Source of the DNA: Synergistaceae bacterium
GTDB lineage: Bacteria > Synergistota > Synergistia > Synergistales > Aminobacteriaceae
Length of the DNA: 64,000 bases
Direction: 5' to 3'
Assembly: GCA_031267575.1 (NCBI GenBank)
Contig: JAIRYN010000047.1
Coordinates: 62,001-126,000 of the forward strand
How positions within the stretch are numbered: the first letter of the stretch is position 1; each line of letters starts with the position of its first letter. Shown piece by piece: positions 52,345 through 60,770 of this stretch. Below the pieces are notes generated by a model, which made no database searches, was not told where the DNA came from, and saw nothing but the letters and a program-made list of their open reading frames with translations. The translations under genes and the position numbers were made by a program.

Positions 52345-52372
52345 AATCAAGCTCAGGGGGCGGAGCTTGATT
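52345..52372. repeat. Inverted repeat between mnmE and lepB
   Basis: AATCAAGCTC and GAGCTTGATT form a perfect 10-bp stem with an AGGGGGCG loop. The CAAGCTCAGG part also occurs at 14678 and 45299, so it may belong to a dispersed small repeat and not be only a terminator. Confidence 0.65.
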
Positions 52373-52385
52373 GGGGTTTATTTCC

Positions 52386-53831
52386 CTATTTTCCTACACA
52401 GAATCGGCTGAAAACGTTATCGAGAAGAGCGTCGTCGTAACTGAGTCCTAGAAGACGTTCCAAACACTCTCTAGCCGCGGCCAGGAGACCAGCGATGATG
52501 TCCTGGCCGGCTTCTTTCGCCACCGCGGTCTCGGCCTCCGTGACGGCGAGAAGTGCCTCCCGGATCTCTGAAAGCTGCCGGGCCGTGACGTTGAGGCCGG
52601 AGTCCAAAGCTCCGCTTCCCGACACGAGGGCGAGAATACTTTCTTTCAAAAGGTCCAATCCTTCCCCGGTTTTGGTCGAGAGCGACAAAACCGGACTCTC
52701 CGGAGAGAGCTCGTGAATATCCTCTTCCGTGACAGATTCTTTCGTGACAGATTCTTTCGTGACGGATTCTTCCGTAACGGATTCTTTCGTAACGATGGAG
52801 AGACAGCCGGATTGTTTCAAGTCCGACTTGTTTAACACGACAAGATGATCCTTCTCGCGGAGACGATCAATATAATCGCGCTCGTCCTCGTCCAAGGGCA
52901 AAGATCCATCCAAAACCCAAAGACAGATATCCGCGCGGCGTAACTCCTCCAAGGCCCGTTCAACGCCGCCGGCTTCCGCCTCGTCGGCGGGCGCCCGTAG
53001 CCCCGCCGTGTCCACAAGCCGGATGGGGACTCCTCTATACGTGATGGCTTCCTCAATCACATCGCGAGTGGTCCCTGGAAGCGCCGTGACAATGGCGCGG
53101 GATTGTTTTAGAAGAGCGTTCAGAAGAGAGGATTTGCCAACATTGGGCCTACCGACCAGAGCAACCCGTATCCCCTCCCGCAGCAACAACCCCACCGAAC
53201 AACGGTCCAACAGATCCTCTAGGCTCAAGCGGAGCGTCGCGATAGAGTCCATTAACGCCTCGTCCGTTTTGTAAGGGGTTGCTTCTTCGGGAAAATCTAA
53301 CCCCACTTCGAGAACGCCTTGAAGGTCTAGCAACTCTTCGCGAACCTCAGCCGCGAAAACGGAAAGCTCTCCAGACAAAGTGCGAGCCGCCGCCCGTAGT
53401 GCCTCTTCGCTGCGGGAGCGGATGATCCCTAGCACGCTTTCCGACTGAGAAAGATCAATACGGCCGTTCAGAAAAGCACGCTTGGTAAACTCCCCAGGTT
53501 GGGCCAAGCGCGCGCCCTTACGGAGCAAATTTTCGAGACAGAGTTGAGCCACTAAAGTTCCCCCGTGGGTGTGAATCTCCACGACGTCCTCACCTGTATA
53601 GCTCCAAGGCGCGGCGAAATACACCACCAGTACTTGATCAATAACGGCGCCCTCTCCGTCCACAAGAGAGGCTAAACGCATAAAACGGGGAGGAGGGAAC
53701 TCCAACCCTGTCTCGAACTTCAACATCGCTTTGGTCAGATTTACGGAACCAGCTCCCGAAAGCCGAACGATAGCGATTCCGGCTTCGCCCCAAGCCGTAG
53801 CGATGGCTACGATCGTGTCACTGCCGGACAC
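52386..53831 (-). CDS. mnmE: tRNA modification GTPase MnmE
   Basis: The 481-residue protein has the folate-binding N-domain (DTIVAIATAWGEAGIAIVRL), a central GTPase with GRPNVGKSSLLN, DTAGLR and NKSD, and the C-terminal CVGK (normally C-I/L/M-G-K). With MnmG it modifies U34 of certain tRNAs. Between G4 and the C-domain there is an unusual repeat of ESVTK/ESVTE units encoded by 15-bp repeats. GTG 53831 overlaps the upstream gene by 14 bp. Confidence 0.95.
   Translation of the reverse strand: MSGSDTIVAIATAWGEAGIAIVRLSGAGSVNLTKAMLKFETGLEFPPPRFMRLASLVDGEGAVIDQVLVVYFAAPWSYTGEDVVEIHTHGGTLVAQLCLENLLRKGARLAQPGEFTKRAFLNGRIDLSQSESVLGIIRSRSEEALRAAARTLSGELSVFAAEVREELLDLQGVLEVGLDFPEEATPYKTDEALMDSIATLRLSLEDLLDRCSVGLLLREGIRVALVGRPNVGKSSLLNALLKQSRAIVTALPGTTRDVIEEAITYRGVPIRLVDTAGLRAPADEAEAGGVERALEELRRADICLWVLDGSLPLDEDERDYIDRLREKDHLVVLNKSDLKQSGCLSIVTKESVTEESVTKESVTKESVTEEDIHELSPESPVLSLSTKTGEGLDLLKESILALVSGSGALDSGLNVTARQLSEIREALLAVTEAETAVAKEAGQDIIAGLLAAARECLERLLGLSYDDALLDNVFSRFCVGK
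52722..52796. repeat. Five tandem 15-bp units inside mnmE
   Basis: TCTTTCGTGACAGAT and variants repeat in frame, adding the pentapeptide (T/K)ESV(T)-like unit five times in the GTPase domain just after NKSD. Confidence 0.88.
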
Positions 53832-55119
53832 CGGCCGCTGCTCCGTGCTTTTGTATCCAGTCTGTCGCCTCTTGTTTGCTGGCGACGAATCCCGTTCCCA
53901 CCGCTATACCCAAGTCATTCAAGATTTCGCCAATCACCTTACCGGGCTTGATATCGAGAATTTTCATCACTTCGTCGCCACTCAGGTAGCGTTGATTGCC
54001 GTTGGCACGTCGGCGAGCCTCATCGAAGCGCCGGATGACCTCGCCCAATTTCCACTTATTAGCGGCCAGTACCTCCATGTTTTTCTGCCCGTCCGCCTCG
54101 GAATTACAGATCGCGAAGTCCAGGATCATCTCTACCGCCTCACTGCCATATTTCAAAACATCTTTACACAACTGTTCTTCCGTTTTAGCGACATAGTTCT
54201 GTCGGTAATTTTTAACGATGGCCCTCACGGTTTCTATTGTTTCGGACGGAACGTTCCACGCTTTCAGGTTCCACGTGGCGATTTCGGCTGCCTTGTTTGA
54301 GTCGGTGAACTGGCCCGCCTCTGATCCCACGTGATGGAAAAGCATCGCCAAAGAAAACGCCATATCGTTTTCCCTGCGTTTGCGCGCACCGAGAAAATCT
54401 TGAGCAATACTGAGCATTTTCAGCGTATGATCGAAGAGAGTCGTTTCCTCGCCGTTGATCTTGATTTTTTTCAATTCTTCGAGGGCGTTTAGGAAAAGGG
54501 GCAAAAGACGGTACCGGTCACACAGGTAGATAAAGTCATAAGGCCGGCGTCTCATTCCGTTCAAGATCTCGCGCCCCCATCGTTCGGCTGGGGTTTTCCC
54601 GATCTGTTCGGCGCTGCTCGTCACGAAAGCGCGCACCGACGACTCGCTTTTCCAAAAAATATCCATGTCCAACTCCGCTGCGAAACGCAACATACGCACA
54701 ATGCGTATGGGGTCATCCTTTAACAAGTCCACGTCATCGTTGGTCAAACGGATCAACGAGTTACGAATATCGTGGCGTCCGTTGAAGGGGTCCACAAAAC
54801 TATCGTTGCCTCGTATCGCTATGGCGTTCATGGTGAAATCGCGTTTCGCGAGATCTTCCTCGATGGTTGGGCCACGGATACAGGAGACTTCAACTTTATG
54901 TCCCAGGAGAGAAGTTCGCAAAACAGGAAAATCGGTTCTTCCTACCACTCCCTCTCCTAAGGATACCGCCAGTGCCTCCAAGTCGCAGGGTTCAACGACG
55001 ATATTCAGATTTGAGGGGTAAATACCCATCACAACTTTACGCACGGGGTCGCCTACGAGCCAAGCCTTCACGCCCGACGATTCGATAGTTTCAAGAGCGC
55101 GCAGATACGTTTTCATCAC
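53818..55119 (-). CDS. CCA-adding enzyme/poly(A) polymerase-family protein with altered active site
   Basis: The 433-residue protein matches class II tRNA nucleotidyltransferases: the RRDFT-type motif (KRDFTMNAIAI), VDPFNGRHDI, the DDPIRIVRMLRF motif and a C-terminal HD-like region. The expected N-terminal GGxVRD...DxD reads VGDPVRKVVMGIYPSNLNIV (22-41), so the two metal-binding Asp are Asn37 and Asn39. The HD pair appears as HH (LFHHVG). Catalysis of CCA addition is thus questionable. An active paralogue may exist elsewhere. Confidence 0.85.
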   Translation of the reverse strand: MMKTYLRALETIESSGVKAWLVGDPVRKVVMGIYPSNLNIVVEPCDLEALAVSLGEGVVGRTDFPVLRTSLLGHKVEVSCIRGPTIEEDLAKRDFTMNAIAIRGNDSFVDPFNGRHDIRNSLIRLTNDDVDLLKDDPIRIVRMLRFAAELDMDIFWKSESSVRAFVTSSAEQIGKTPAERWGREILNGMRRRPYDFIYLCDRYRLLPLFLNALEELKKIKINGEETTLFDHTLKMLSIAQDFLGARKRRENDMAFSLAMLFHHVGSEAGQFTDSNKAAEIATWNLKAWNVPSETIETVRAIVKNYRQNYVAKTEEQLCKDVLKYGSEAVEMILDFAICNSEADGQKNMEVLAANKWKLGEVIRRFDEARRRANGNQRYLSGDEVMKILDIKPGKVIGEILNDLGIAVGTGFVASKQEATDWIQKHGAAAGVRQ

Positions 55120-55706
55120 TATCCCTCCGCGTATCTCAGTATTTTGACTCTACATCGCAGTTTACATCAAATATTTCAGAATTGCCATCTATAACATCGA
55201 CGAAATAGAGTAATTTAAGATAAAAAACTAAAGACGGTCGTCAATCCCCATTCATATTAGATCACAATATATTATATTTTACGATAAAGCGATAAAAAAG
55301 CCAACGGCTGAAGCCATTGGATGAGAATCCTAACGCTGCCAACGGTGGCGTTTGTTTTGTATTTGGTTTCTTGCCATATGTCTACTTTAATGTTAAACTC
55401 CTTTTATGGCTTATTAACGCGAGATGCAGGGCGGAACACGACCGGGATATCAATCGGGATATCAAGGCGGCTGTAAATCTTCTCAGAGTGGGGGCATCCA
55501 CTTTTAAAGGAGAAGACGTAAGGAGAAGACGTAAGACCGGTTTCAGTCGGCTGTCTTTGTCGATCTTAGAATCCCACAACTTTAGTCGTGGGAGTATGTC
55601 AAGAAAATAGATTCGCTCTTATTTTTCGCTGTTTATTGTGATCTTTGATCATAAGTCATAAGCGGTTGGATTCAAATTGGGTTCACATTGAAACGGAGAG
55701 GTGTTT
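55120..55706. other. Intergenic stretch with an IS605-like copy
   Basis: Apart from the element at 55276-55608 there is no gene. The final 100 bp should hold the promoter of the M20 amidohydrolase gene. Confidence 0.5.
55276..55608 (+). mobile_element. IS200/IS605-type deletion derivative with both ends
   Basis: The left-end stem CCAACGGCTGAAGCCATTGG has one changed base. AACGCTGC/GTGGCGTT is the second stem. The tnpB end reads RCRAEHDRDIN, then KAAVNLLRVGAST, with expanded GATATCAATCGG and GGAGAAGACGTAA units. The right end is the palindrome CCCACAACTTTAGTCGTGGG. It shares most of its sequence with the copy at 45463. Confidence 0.82.
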
Positions 55707-56990
55707 ATGTTGGATTGGAACAAATTGGAACAAAACCTGATCGCATTGCGGCGAGACCTGCACAAATATCCAGAAAGCGCTTGGACGGAGTTCCGTACCT
55801 CTTCCCTTGTGGCCGAACGCCTGGAGAAGCTGGGCTATGAGCTAGCGGTGGGACTGGATACGATAGAACCTTCGGCAGTCATGGGGCGTCCCCCTCAGGC
55901 GGAGATCGACAGTCACGTGGAGCGCGCGAAACGACAAGGAGGCAACCCTGAGTGGATCGACAAGCTTAGGGAATACACAGGCGTTGTGGCAACCCTTAGG
56001 ACCGGGAAACCCGGACCCGTCATCTCTCTTCGCTTCGACATGGACTGCGTCGACGTAGACGAAACGAAAATTCCCGACCATCGTCCGAACAAAGAAGGGT
56101 TTGCCAGCGTCAACGCTCTGTTGATGCACTCCTGCGGTCATGACGCTCATACCACCATAGGGATCGGTGTGGCCGAGGTTTTGGCGAAAAGAAAAAATGA
56201 TCTGGTTGGGGAAGTCCGGCTGATCTTTCAACCCGGAGAGGAGGGTTGCCGTGGAGCCTACGCTATGACGCAAAAGGGTGTTGTTGATGGATCGGATTAT
56301 TTCCTGGCCATGCACATCGGCAGCGGGCTTCCCAGCGGCACGTTCGGGCTCAATTCGCTGGGTTACCTTTGTACCACCAAATTCGACGCGGAGTTCACCG
56401 GCCGGTCGGCTCACGCCGCGGGCGCGCCCCACGAGGGGCATAACGCGCTTTTGGCCGCGGCCGCGGCCGCCATCTCCTTACATACTATCGCTCCCCATCG
56501 AGACGGCCCTATGCGCATTAACGTAGGAGTGCTGAACGCGGGAACGGGACGCAACGTCATCGCCGAGAAGGCCGTCATGAAGGCGGAAACCCGTGGCAGT
56601 ACCCAGGAGATCGCCGATTACGTTTACAAACGGGCTCTGGAGGTCTTGAAAGGCGCGGCCACCATGTATGAGACCGAGGTTGTTGTGACTCAAACTGGCG
56701 CGGGAACCACCGCCGCGGGAGATGCCCCCCTTGTGGCAAAGGTCGGAGAGGCGGTAAGGGCGTCGGGGCTTTTCCAAGAGGTTCGCGAAACCGTCCAAGG
56801 CGGGGGCAGTGAGGACGCGACCTGGATGATGCGTCGCGTGCAGGAAGCTGGTGGGCAGGCAACTTATATGGGTTTGGGATCGGATATCACCGCGCCCCAT
56901 CACAATGGTTGTTTCGACGTGGACGAGAGCAGCCTGCTTCTGGGCGTCAGAGCCCTTGTCGCCATTGTGGAACGACTCCTAAAGCCTTAG
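55707..56990 (+). CDS. M20D-family amidohydrolase (AbgA/aminoacylase-like)
   Basis: The 427-residue protein has the M20D metal motif HSCGHDAHTTIGIGVAEVL, FQPGEEGCRGA with the catalytic Glu, FTGRSAHAAGAPHEGHNAL and a late GLGSDITAPHHNG. Similar enzymes split N-acyl amino acids or aminobenzoyl-glutamate. An extra segment near residues 60-90 is as in AbgA. ATG 55707 is preceded by GGAGAGG. It stands alone between an element copy and the flavoredoxin gene. Confidence 0.88.
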   Translation: MLDWNKLEQNLIALRRDLHKYPESAWTEFRTSSLVAERLEKLGYELAVGLDTIEPSAVMGRPPQAEIDSHVERAKRQGGNPEWIDKLREYTGVVATLRTGKPGPVISLRFDMDCVDVDETKIPDHRPNKEGFASVNALLMHSCGHDAHTTIGIGVAEVLAKRKNDLVGEVRLIFQPGEEGCRGAYAMTQKGVVDGSDYFLAMHIGSGLPSGTFGLNSLGYLCTTKFDAEFTGRSAHAAGAPHEGHNALLAAAAAAISLHTIAPHRDGPMRINVGVLNAGTGRNVIAEKAVMKAETRGSTQEIADYVYKRALEVLKGAATMYETEVVVTQTGAGTTAAGDAPLVAKVGEAVRASGLFQEVRETVQGGGSEDATWMMRRVQEAGGQATYMGLGSDITAPHHNGCFDVDESSLLLGVRALVAIVERLLKP

Positions 56991-57135
56991 AGAATATTGA
57001 TAAAACCCCAATATTGATCAAACCCATAGGAAAACATTATAATAAAAGCATTATAATATTCTCGATTTTATGATCTTGTTTTGGGCTATGCTAGCTTTAG
57101 TTTTTTATTTTAATTCGCTACAGGAGGAGTATGAC

Positions 57136-57708
57136 ATGAAGAAAAACATCGGGCCCAAGTTGGGCATTTACCCGACTCCCGTGGTTGTGGTCGGGACCTA
57201 TGACACAAATAACAAGCCAAACCTGGTGACTTTGGCTTGGGCGGGTGTCTGTTGTTCAGAGCCTCCGTCGGTGCAAATTTCCATCCGTAAGAGCCGTCAC
57301 ACTCACCCGGCGATCGTAGAACGCAAGGCGTTCAGCGTGAACATACCCTCGGCAAAGTATCTTCTGGAGACGGACTACGTGGGCATTGTTTCGGGCAAGG
57401 ACGCCGATAAATTTAATGTCACGAAATTGACCCCTGTCCGCGGGGAATCGGTGGAAGCGCCTCTGGTGTTGGAGTTTCCCATCTCCATGGAGTGTAAGCT
57501 GACCCACACACTGGAGCTTGGAAGTCATGACCTGTTCGTGGGGGAAATCGTAGCCTGCTGGGTAGCGGAAGAGGTTTTGCTCGGCGGTGGCAGGCTGGAC
57601 TCGAAGAAGATCGACCCCCTCGTTTTTACGCTCAGCGGTGAGTATTTTGGGATCGGCGAACTTTTGTCCAGCAGCCACGGGGTCGGGAAGAAATTAATGG
57701 AAAAATAA
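57136..57708 (+). CDS. Flavin reductase-like FMN-binding protein (flavoredoxin type)
   Basis: The 190-residue protein has the split-barrel FMN fold: PTPVVVVGTYDTNNKPNLVT, then WAGVCCSEPPSVQISIRKSR and AFSVNIPSAKYL. Relatives are electron-transfer flavoproteins of anaerobes. ATG 57136 has AGGAGGAG upstream; the longer frame begins in a hydrophobic but unrelated stretch. A strong hairpin follows the gene. Confidence 0.87.
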   Translation: MKKNIGPKLGIYPTPVVVVGTYDTNNKPNLVTLAWAGVCCSEPPSVQISIRKSRHTHPAIVERKAFSVNIPSAKYLLETDYVGIVSGKDADKFNVTKLTPVRGESVEAPLVLEFPISMECKLTHTLELGSHDLFVGEIVACWVAEEVLLGGGRLDSKKIDPLVFTLSGEYFGIGELLSSSHGVGKKLMEK

Positions 57709-57732
57709 ACGGAGACAGACGAATCAAAGTTG

Positions 57733-57763
57733 ACGATACGCCCCGCGAAACGGGGCGTATCGT
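57733..57763. terminator. Strong 13-bp stem-loop between convergent genes
   Basis: ACGATACGCCCCG and CGGGGCGTATCGT form a perfect stem around CGAAA. It lies 25 bp after the flavoredoxin stop and upstream of the oppositely oriented TrxB-like stop, so it may serve both. There is no clear T-tract. A perfect 16-bp tandem duplication follows at 57775-57806. Confidence 0.7.
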
Positions 57764-57850
57764 GACAAAACAGGCATTAATCCTAAATAGCATTAATCCT
57801 AAATAGTGGACGGAAAGCGTTTCGCTGAAAAACTCAGCCGCTTACCAGCT

Positions 57851-59518
57851 TCAACTTACCAGCTTCAACAGCTCGTCTAAGCTCTTTTTACCAAAAGCGG
57901 GTTTGCCGTCGTTTACGATGATGGCAGGAACGCTCATGATCGAATGCCTGTTCTTGAAATCAGGGAAACGCGACACGTCGATCATTTCAGCCTCGATCAG
58001 CGGATTTTTGAGCGCGATCAATTGTGACGCGGCTACCACGTCTGGGCAAAGCGTGCAAGAAAGGGACACGCCGATTTTGATGTTGGCTTTGTTCTTCAGC
58101 GCCTGGATCTTTTTTAGCGTGTCCTCGCTTACCCCTTGTCCGGGTCCTGCGGCGTTGTAAAGGGCGAGAATGAAGGAGTTAATTTCGTGCCCGCCGGGTA
58201 TACCGTGGAACTGCACGCCCATGTAGGCTCCGTCCGGGCCCAGGAGGGCGAACGTGGGGAAGAGAGTGGCGTTGACCTGTCTTTCCCTCTCCGGGGCCTC
58301 GCCTTTACGCAAAAACTCGATTTTCACCTTGTCTGTCAAAGCGCTGAACTCCGTCAGAAATGCCTTGATTTCCTCATTGAAGTTGTTATTGAAGTTGTTA
58401 TTGAAGTTGTTATTAGAGTCGCCGCCGTCATCCAAAAAGGCCACCAGTCCGACCTGATTTTCAAAGCGCTGGAAAATAGGCGCCAACTGCTCCCGAAGCT
58501 CTTCGTCAAAAAAAGAATCCATCAATCGCGGGACGACATGCTCTTCATCGGACAGCCCCAGCCGTTCCTTCTTTTGCGCCACGTACTTTTCGGCGCAGGT
58601 GGCCGCTAGAGCGCCGTCCGAGACGGCGGTGACCAGTTGCCGAAGCTCTTTCGGACGAATGTCTCCCGCCGCGAACACTCCGTCCACGTTGGTGCGCATG
58701 TTCTCGTCGGTGGGAATGTAGCCTCGCTCGTCGAGCCGAAGCTGTTGGGCGTATTCCGCGCTTTGAGGCACGTACCCGACGAATACGAACACGCCGAAGG
58801 TCCGCGCGTTGCCCTGCTCGTCGTTTGGCGCGTCATAACGCCAAGTTTCACCAGAACGATTGTCGATGAAGGTGGCATATCGAGGAACGGTGTCCCCTCC
58901 CACCTCCAAAAGTTCCGCCTGAAACCGAACCTTGATCTTGGGGTGCGCTAGGACCCGCTCGGCAATGGTTTTGGAGCAGGTGAAATCTGGTTCTCTGGCG
59001 ATGACGGTCACTTTTTTGGCGTAGCGCGTCAGGAAAATCGCTTCCTCCGCCGCTGCGAACCCCGCTCCGATCACAAAGACATCCATGCCGGTGAAAAACT
59101 CGCCGTCACAAGTGGCGCAGTACCCGATACCGTGTCCCCTGAACTCCTCCTCGCCCACAAAACCCAGCTTCCTAGGCACGGCACCGGTCGCGACGACCAC
59201 GGCCAGTGCTTGATATTCGCCATCCACGGTACGAATTTTTTTGATGTCCTGCGTAAAGTCCACTGACTCCACCACGGCCCGCAGAAACTTCACACCAAAG
59301 TTTTCCGCCTGCTTGCGCATAGTTTGCCCCAGTTCGTCGCCCGATACGCGCAGGATGCCCGGGTAATTCTCCACCTCGGACGTGATTTTGATCTGTCCTC
59401 CAGATCGATCCCGGTCGAGCACAAGGGTCTTGAGCTTCGCGCGCCCGGCGTAGATGCCTGCGGCCATTCCCGCGCTGCCGGAACCGATGATAATCAGGTC
59501 GTACAGATCATTCTTCAT
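57851..59518 (-). CDS. AhpF-type fusion: thioredoxin reductase plus glutaredoxin-like domains
   Basis: The 555-residue protein has a thioredoxin-reductase half (GSGSAGMAAGIYAGR for FAD, CATC at 134-137, NADPH site GAGFAAAEEA) and a C-terminal double glutaredoxin-like half with a redox CTLC near residue 500. This reverses the domain order of classical AhpF. It should reduce the peroxiredoxin encoded 3 bp upstream. A Asn-rich NNNFNNNFNNNF segment, made by three 12-bp units at 58379-58414, links the two halves. Confidence 0.9.
   Translation of the reverse strand: MKNDLYDLIIIGSGSAGMAAGIYAGRAKLKTLVLDRDRSGGQIKITSEVENYPGILRVSGDELGQTMRKQAENFGVKFLRAVVESVDFTQDIKKIRTVDGEYQALAVVVATGAVPRKLGFVGEEEFRGHGIGYCATCDGEFFTGMDVFVIGAGFAAAEEAIFLTRYAKKVTVIAREPDFTCSKTIAERVLAHPKIKVRFQAELLEVGGDTVPRYATFIDNRSGETWRYDAPNDEQGNARTFGVFVFVGYVPQSAEYAQQLRLDERGYIPTDENMRTNVDGVFAAGDIRPKELRQLVTAVSDGALAATCAEKYVAQKKERLGLSDEEHVVPRLMDSFFDEELREQLAPIFQRFENQVGLVAFLDDGGDSNNNFNNNFNNNFNEEIKAFLTEFSALTDKVKIEFLRKGEAPERERQVNATLFPTFALLGPDGAYMGVQFHGIPGGHEINSFILALYNAAGPGQGVSEDTLKKIQALKNKANIKIGVSLSCTLCPDVVAASQLIALKNPLIEAEMIDVSRFPDFKNRHSIMSVPAIIVNDGKPAFGKKSLDELLKLVS
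58379..58414. repeat. Three tandem 12-bp units in the reductase gene
   Basis: GAAGTTGTTATT is repeated three times exactly, encoding (N/F)NNN-type repeats between domains, a tolerable linker position. Confidence 0.9.
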
Positions 59519-59521
59519 GTT

Positions 59522-60085
59522 TTACAGCTTTCCGACCAGATCTAGGCTGGGCTTGAGGGTTTGCTCACCGGGCCGCCACTTCGCTGGACAAACCTGGTCG
59601 CCATGCTCCGCCACAAACTGCGCGGCCTGCACCTTGCGCAATAACTCGGCTGCCTCACGACCGATGCTGGTGTCGTTAACCTCGTAAGACACGATCTTTC
59701 CCTCAGGATTGATGACAAAGCTGCCCCGCAGCGCCATACCTGAGTCTTCGATGTAGACCTCGAATGCTTCCGCGAGCTTCGCGGTGGGGTCGGCCAGCAT
59801 AACGTACCGTATCTTTTTGATGGTGTCCGAGGCGTCATGCCACGCTTTGTGCACGAAATGACTGTCCGTGGACACCGAGTAGACCTCACAGCCGATTTTC
59901 TTAAACTGCTCGTAATGATCGGCCAAGTCGCCCAGTTCGGTAGGACACACAAAGGTGAAGTCGGCCGGGTAGAACACAAAAACCGACCATTTGCCCAGGA
60001 TGTCCGCCTTGGTGACCTCTTTGAATTTTCCGTCCGCAAAAGCTTGTACTTTAAAATCTCCAATTTCTTTATTGATGAGCGACAT
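59522..60085 (-). CDS. ahpC: Peroxiredoxin AhpC (typical 2-Cys)
   Basis: The 187-residue protein has the peroxidatic C47 in DFTFVCPTELGDL and the resolving Cys in DQVCPAKWRPG. It reduces hydrogen peroxide and alkyl peroxides with electrons from the AhpF-type reductase downstream (3 bp gap). ATG 60085 follows AGGAGGG. The upstream region holds a duplicated 23-bp AT-rich segment, and a Fur/PerR gene lies next, so peroxide control is likely. Confidence 0.95.
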   Translation of the reverse strand: MSLINKEIGDFKVQAFADGKFKEVTKADILGKWSVFVFYPADFTFVCPTELGDLADHYEQFKKIGCEVYSVSTDSHFVHKAWHDASDTIKKIRYVMLADPTAKLAEAFEVYIEDSGMALRGSFVINPEGKIVSYEVNDTSIGREAAELLRKVQAAQFVAEHGDQVCPAKWRPGEQTLKPSLDLVGKL

Positions 60086-60097
60086 GTCGTTCCCTCC

Positions 60098-60143
60098 TAA
60101 TTTTTTAATAGAAAATGTTTTAATTTTTTAATAGAAAATGTTT
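60098..60143. repeat. Exact 23-bp tandem duplication in the ahpC promoter region
   Basis: The segment TAATTTTTTAATAGAAAATG plus TTT at 60098-60120 is repeated without gap at 60121-60143. It covers the place where the -10 element and a PerR site would be expected, so it may have doubled a control element. Confidence 0.9.
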
Positions 60144-60189
60144 TATCATGATCGGCGCAATGCCGAATCCGCCAAATGAAAATCGCTAC

Positions 60190-60585
60190 TTACCCAGCCT
60201 TTTGACAGGCCTTGCAAACTCCGCTGAATATCATCACCCGGCTTTCCACTCTGACCCCCGTGCACGCCTCCACCGCCTGGTCGATCTCACCAACGAGCCC
60301 TTCCGAAACACTTCCGTCGGTGTCGAAAATGTGCCCGCAACGAACACAAGCAGCATGATAATGTTCATGGGCATTCGGGTCAAAGCGATCAGGCGTTTCT
60401 GGAAAGGACAGCCTCAAAAGCTCCCCGTCCTCAGCCATTAGACTCAGATTACGATAAACAGTGCCGAGGCTGATCTGCGGGCAGTCCTTTCTCACCTCCT
60501 CATATACCTCCGCCGCAGTCGGATGGTTGAGCCGCGAGAGAACGCCCCCAATCGTCTCTTTCTGCGCGCTGTAACGCCTAGGCAC
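60190..60585 (-). CDS. perR: Fur-family regulator, probably PerR
   Basis: The 131-residue protein has a winged helix (HPTAAEVYEEVRKD, then LGTVYRNLSLMAEDGEL), the metal site region RFDPNAHEHYHAACVRCG, and a second CxxC near the end (GVCKACQKAG) for structural zinc. Asp in DRFDPN and the His cluster fit peroxide-sensing PerR, and its neighbour is ahpC. I prefer GTG 60585 with AGAGGGGG upstream; ATG 60606 or 60618 would overlap the likely operator. Confidence 0.82.
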   Translation of the reverse strand: MPRRYSAQKETIGGVLSRLNHPTAAEVYEEVRKDCPQISLGTVYRNLSLMAEDGELLRLSFPETPDRFDPNAHEHYHAACVRCGHIFDTDGSVSEGLVGEIDQAVEACTGVRVESRVMIFSGVCKACQKAG

Positions 60586-60609
60586 ATTTCCGCCCCCTCT
60601 TTTCATAAT

Positions 60610-60622
60610 AGTAATCATTACT
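60610..60622. promoter_or_regulatory. Fur/PerR-type operator before the perR gene
   Basis: AGTAATCATTACT is a perfect 6-1-6 palindrome, the core form of Fur/PerR boxes. It sits 25 bp before GTG 60585, suited to autoregulation. Confidence 0.6.
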
Positions 60623-60770
60623 ACTACTATTAAAACTATCTTACTTTATTTTTCCCGAATGTCAAGGGTTAGATTCGATACTAAAACCGCAGTTTGGATT
60701 TGTTATGGTGGCATGAGCGGCAGGAAAAGCAAAAATGAACGGCCTGCTACTCGATTTTAAGCACTCCCCG

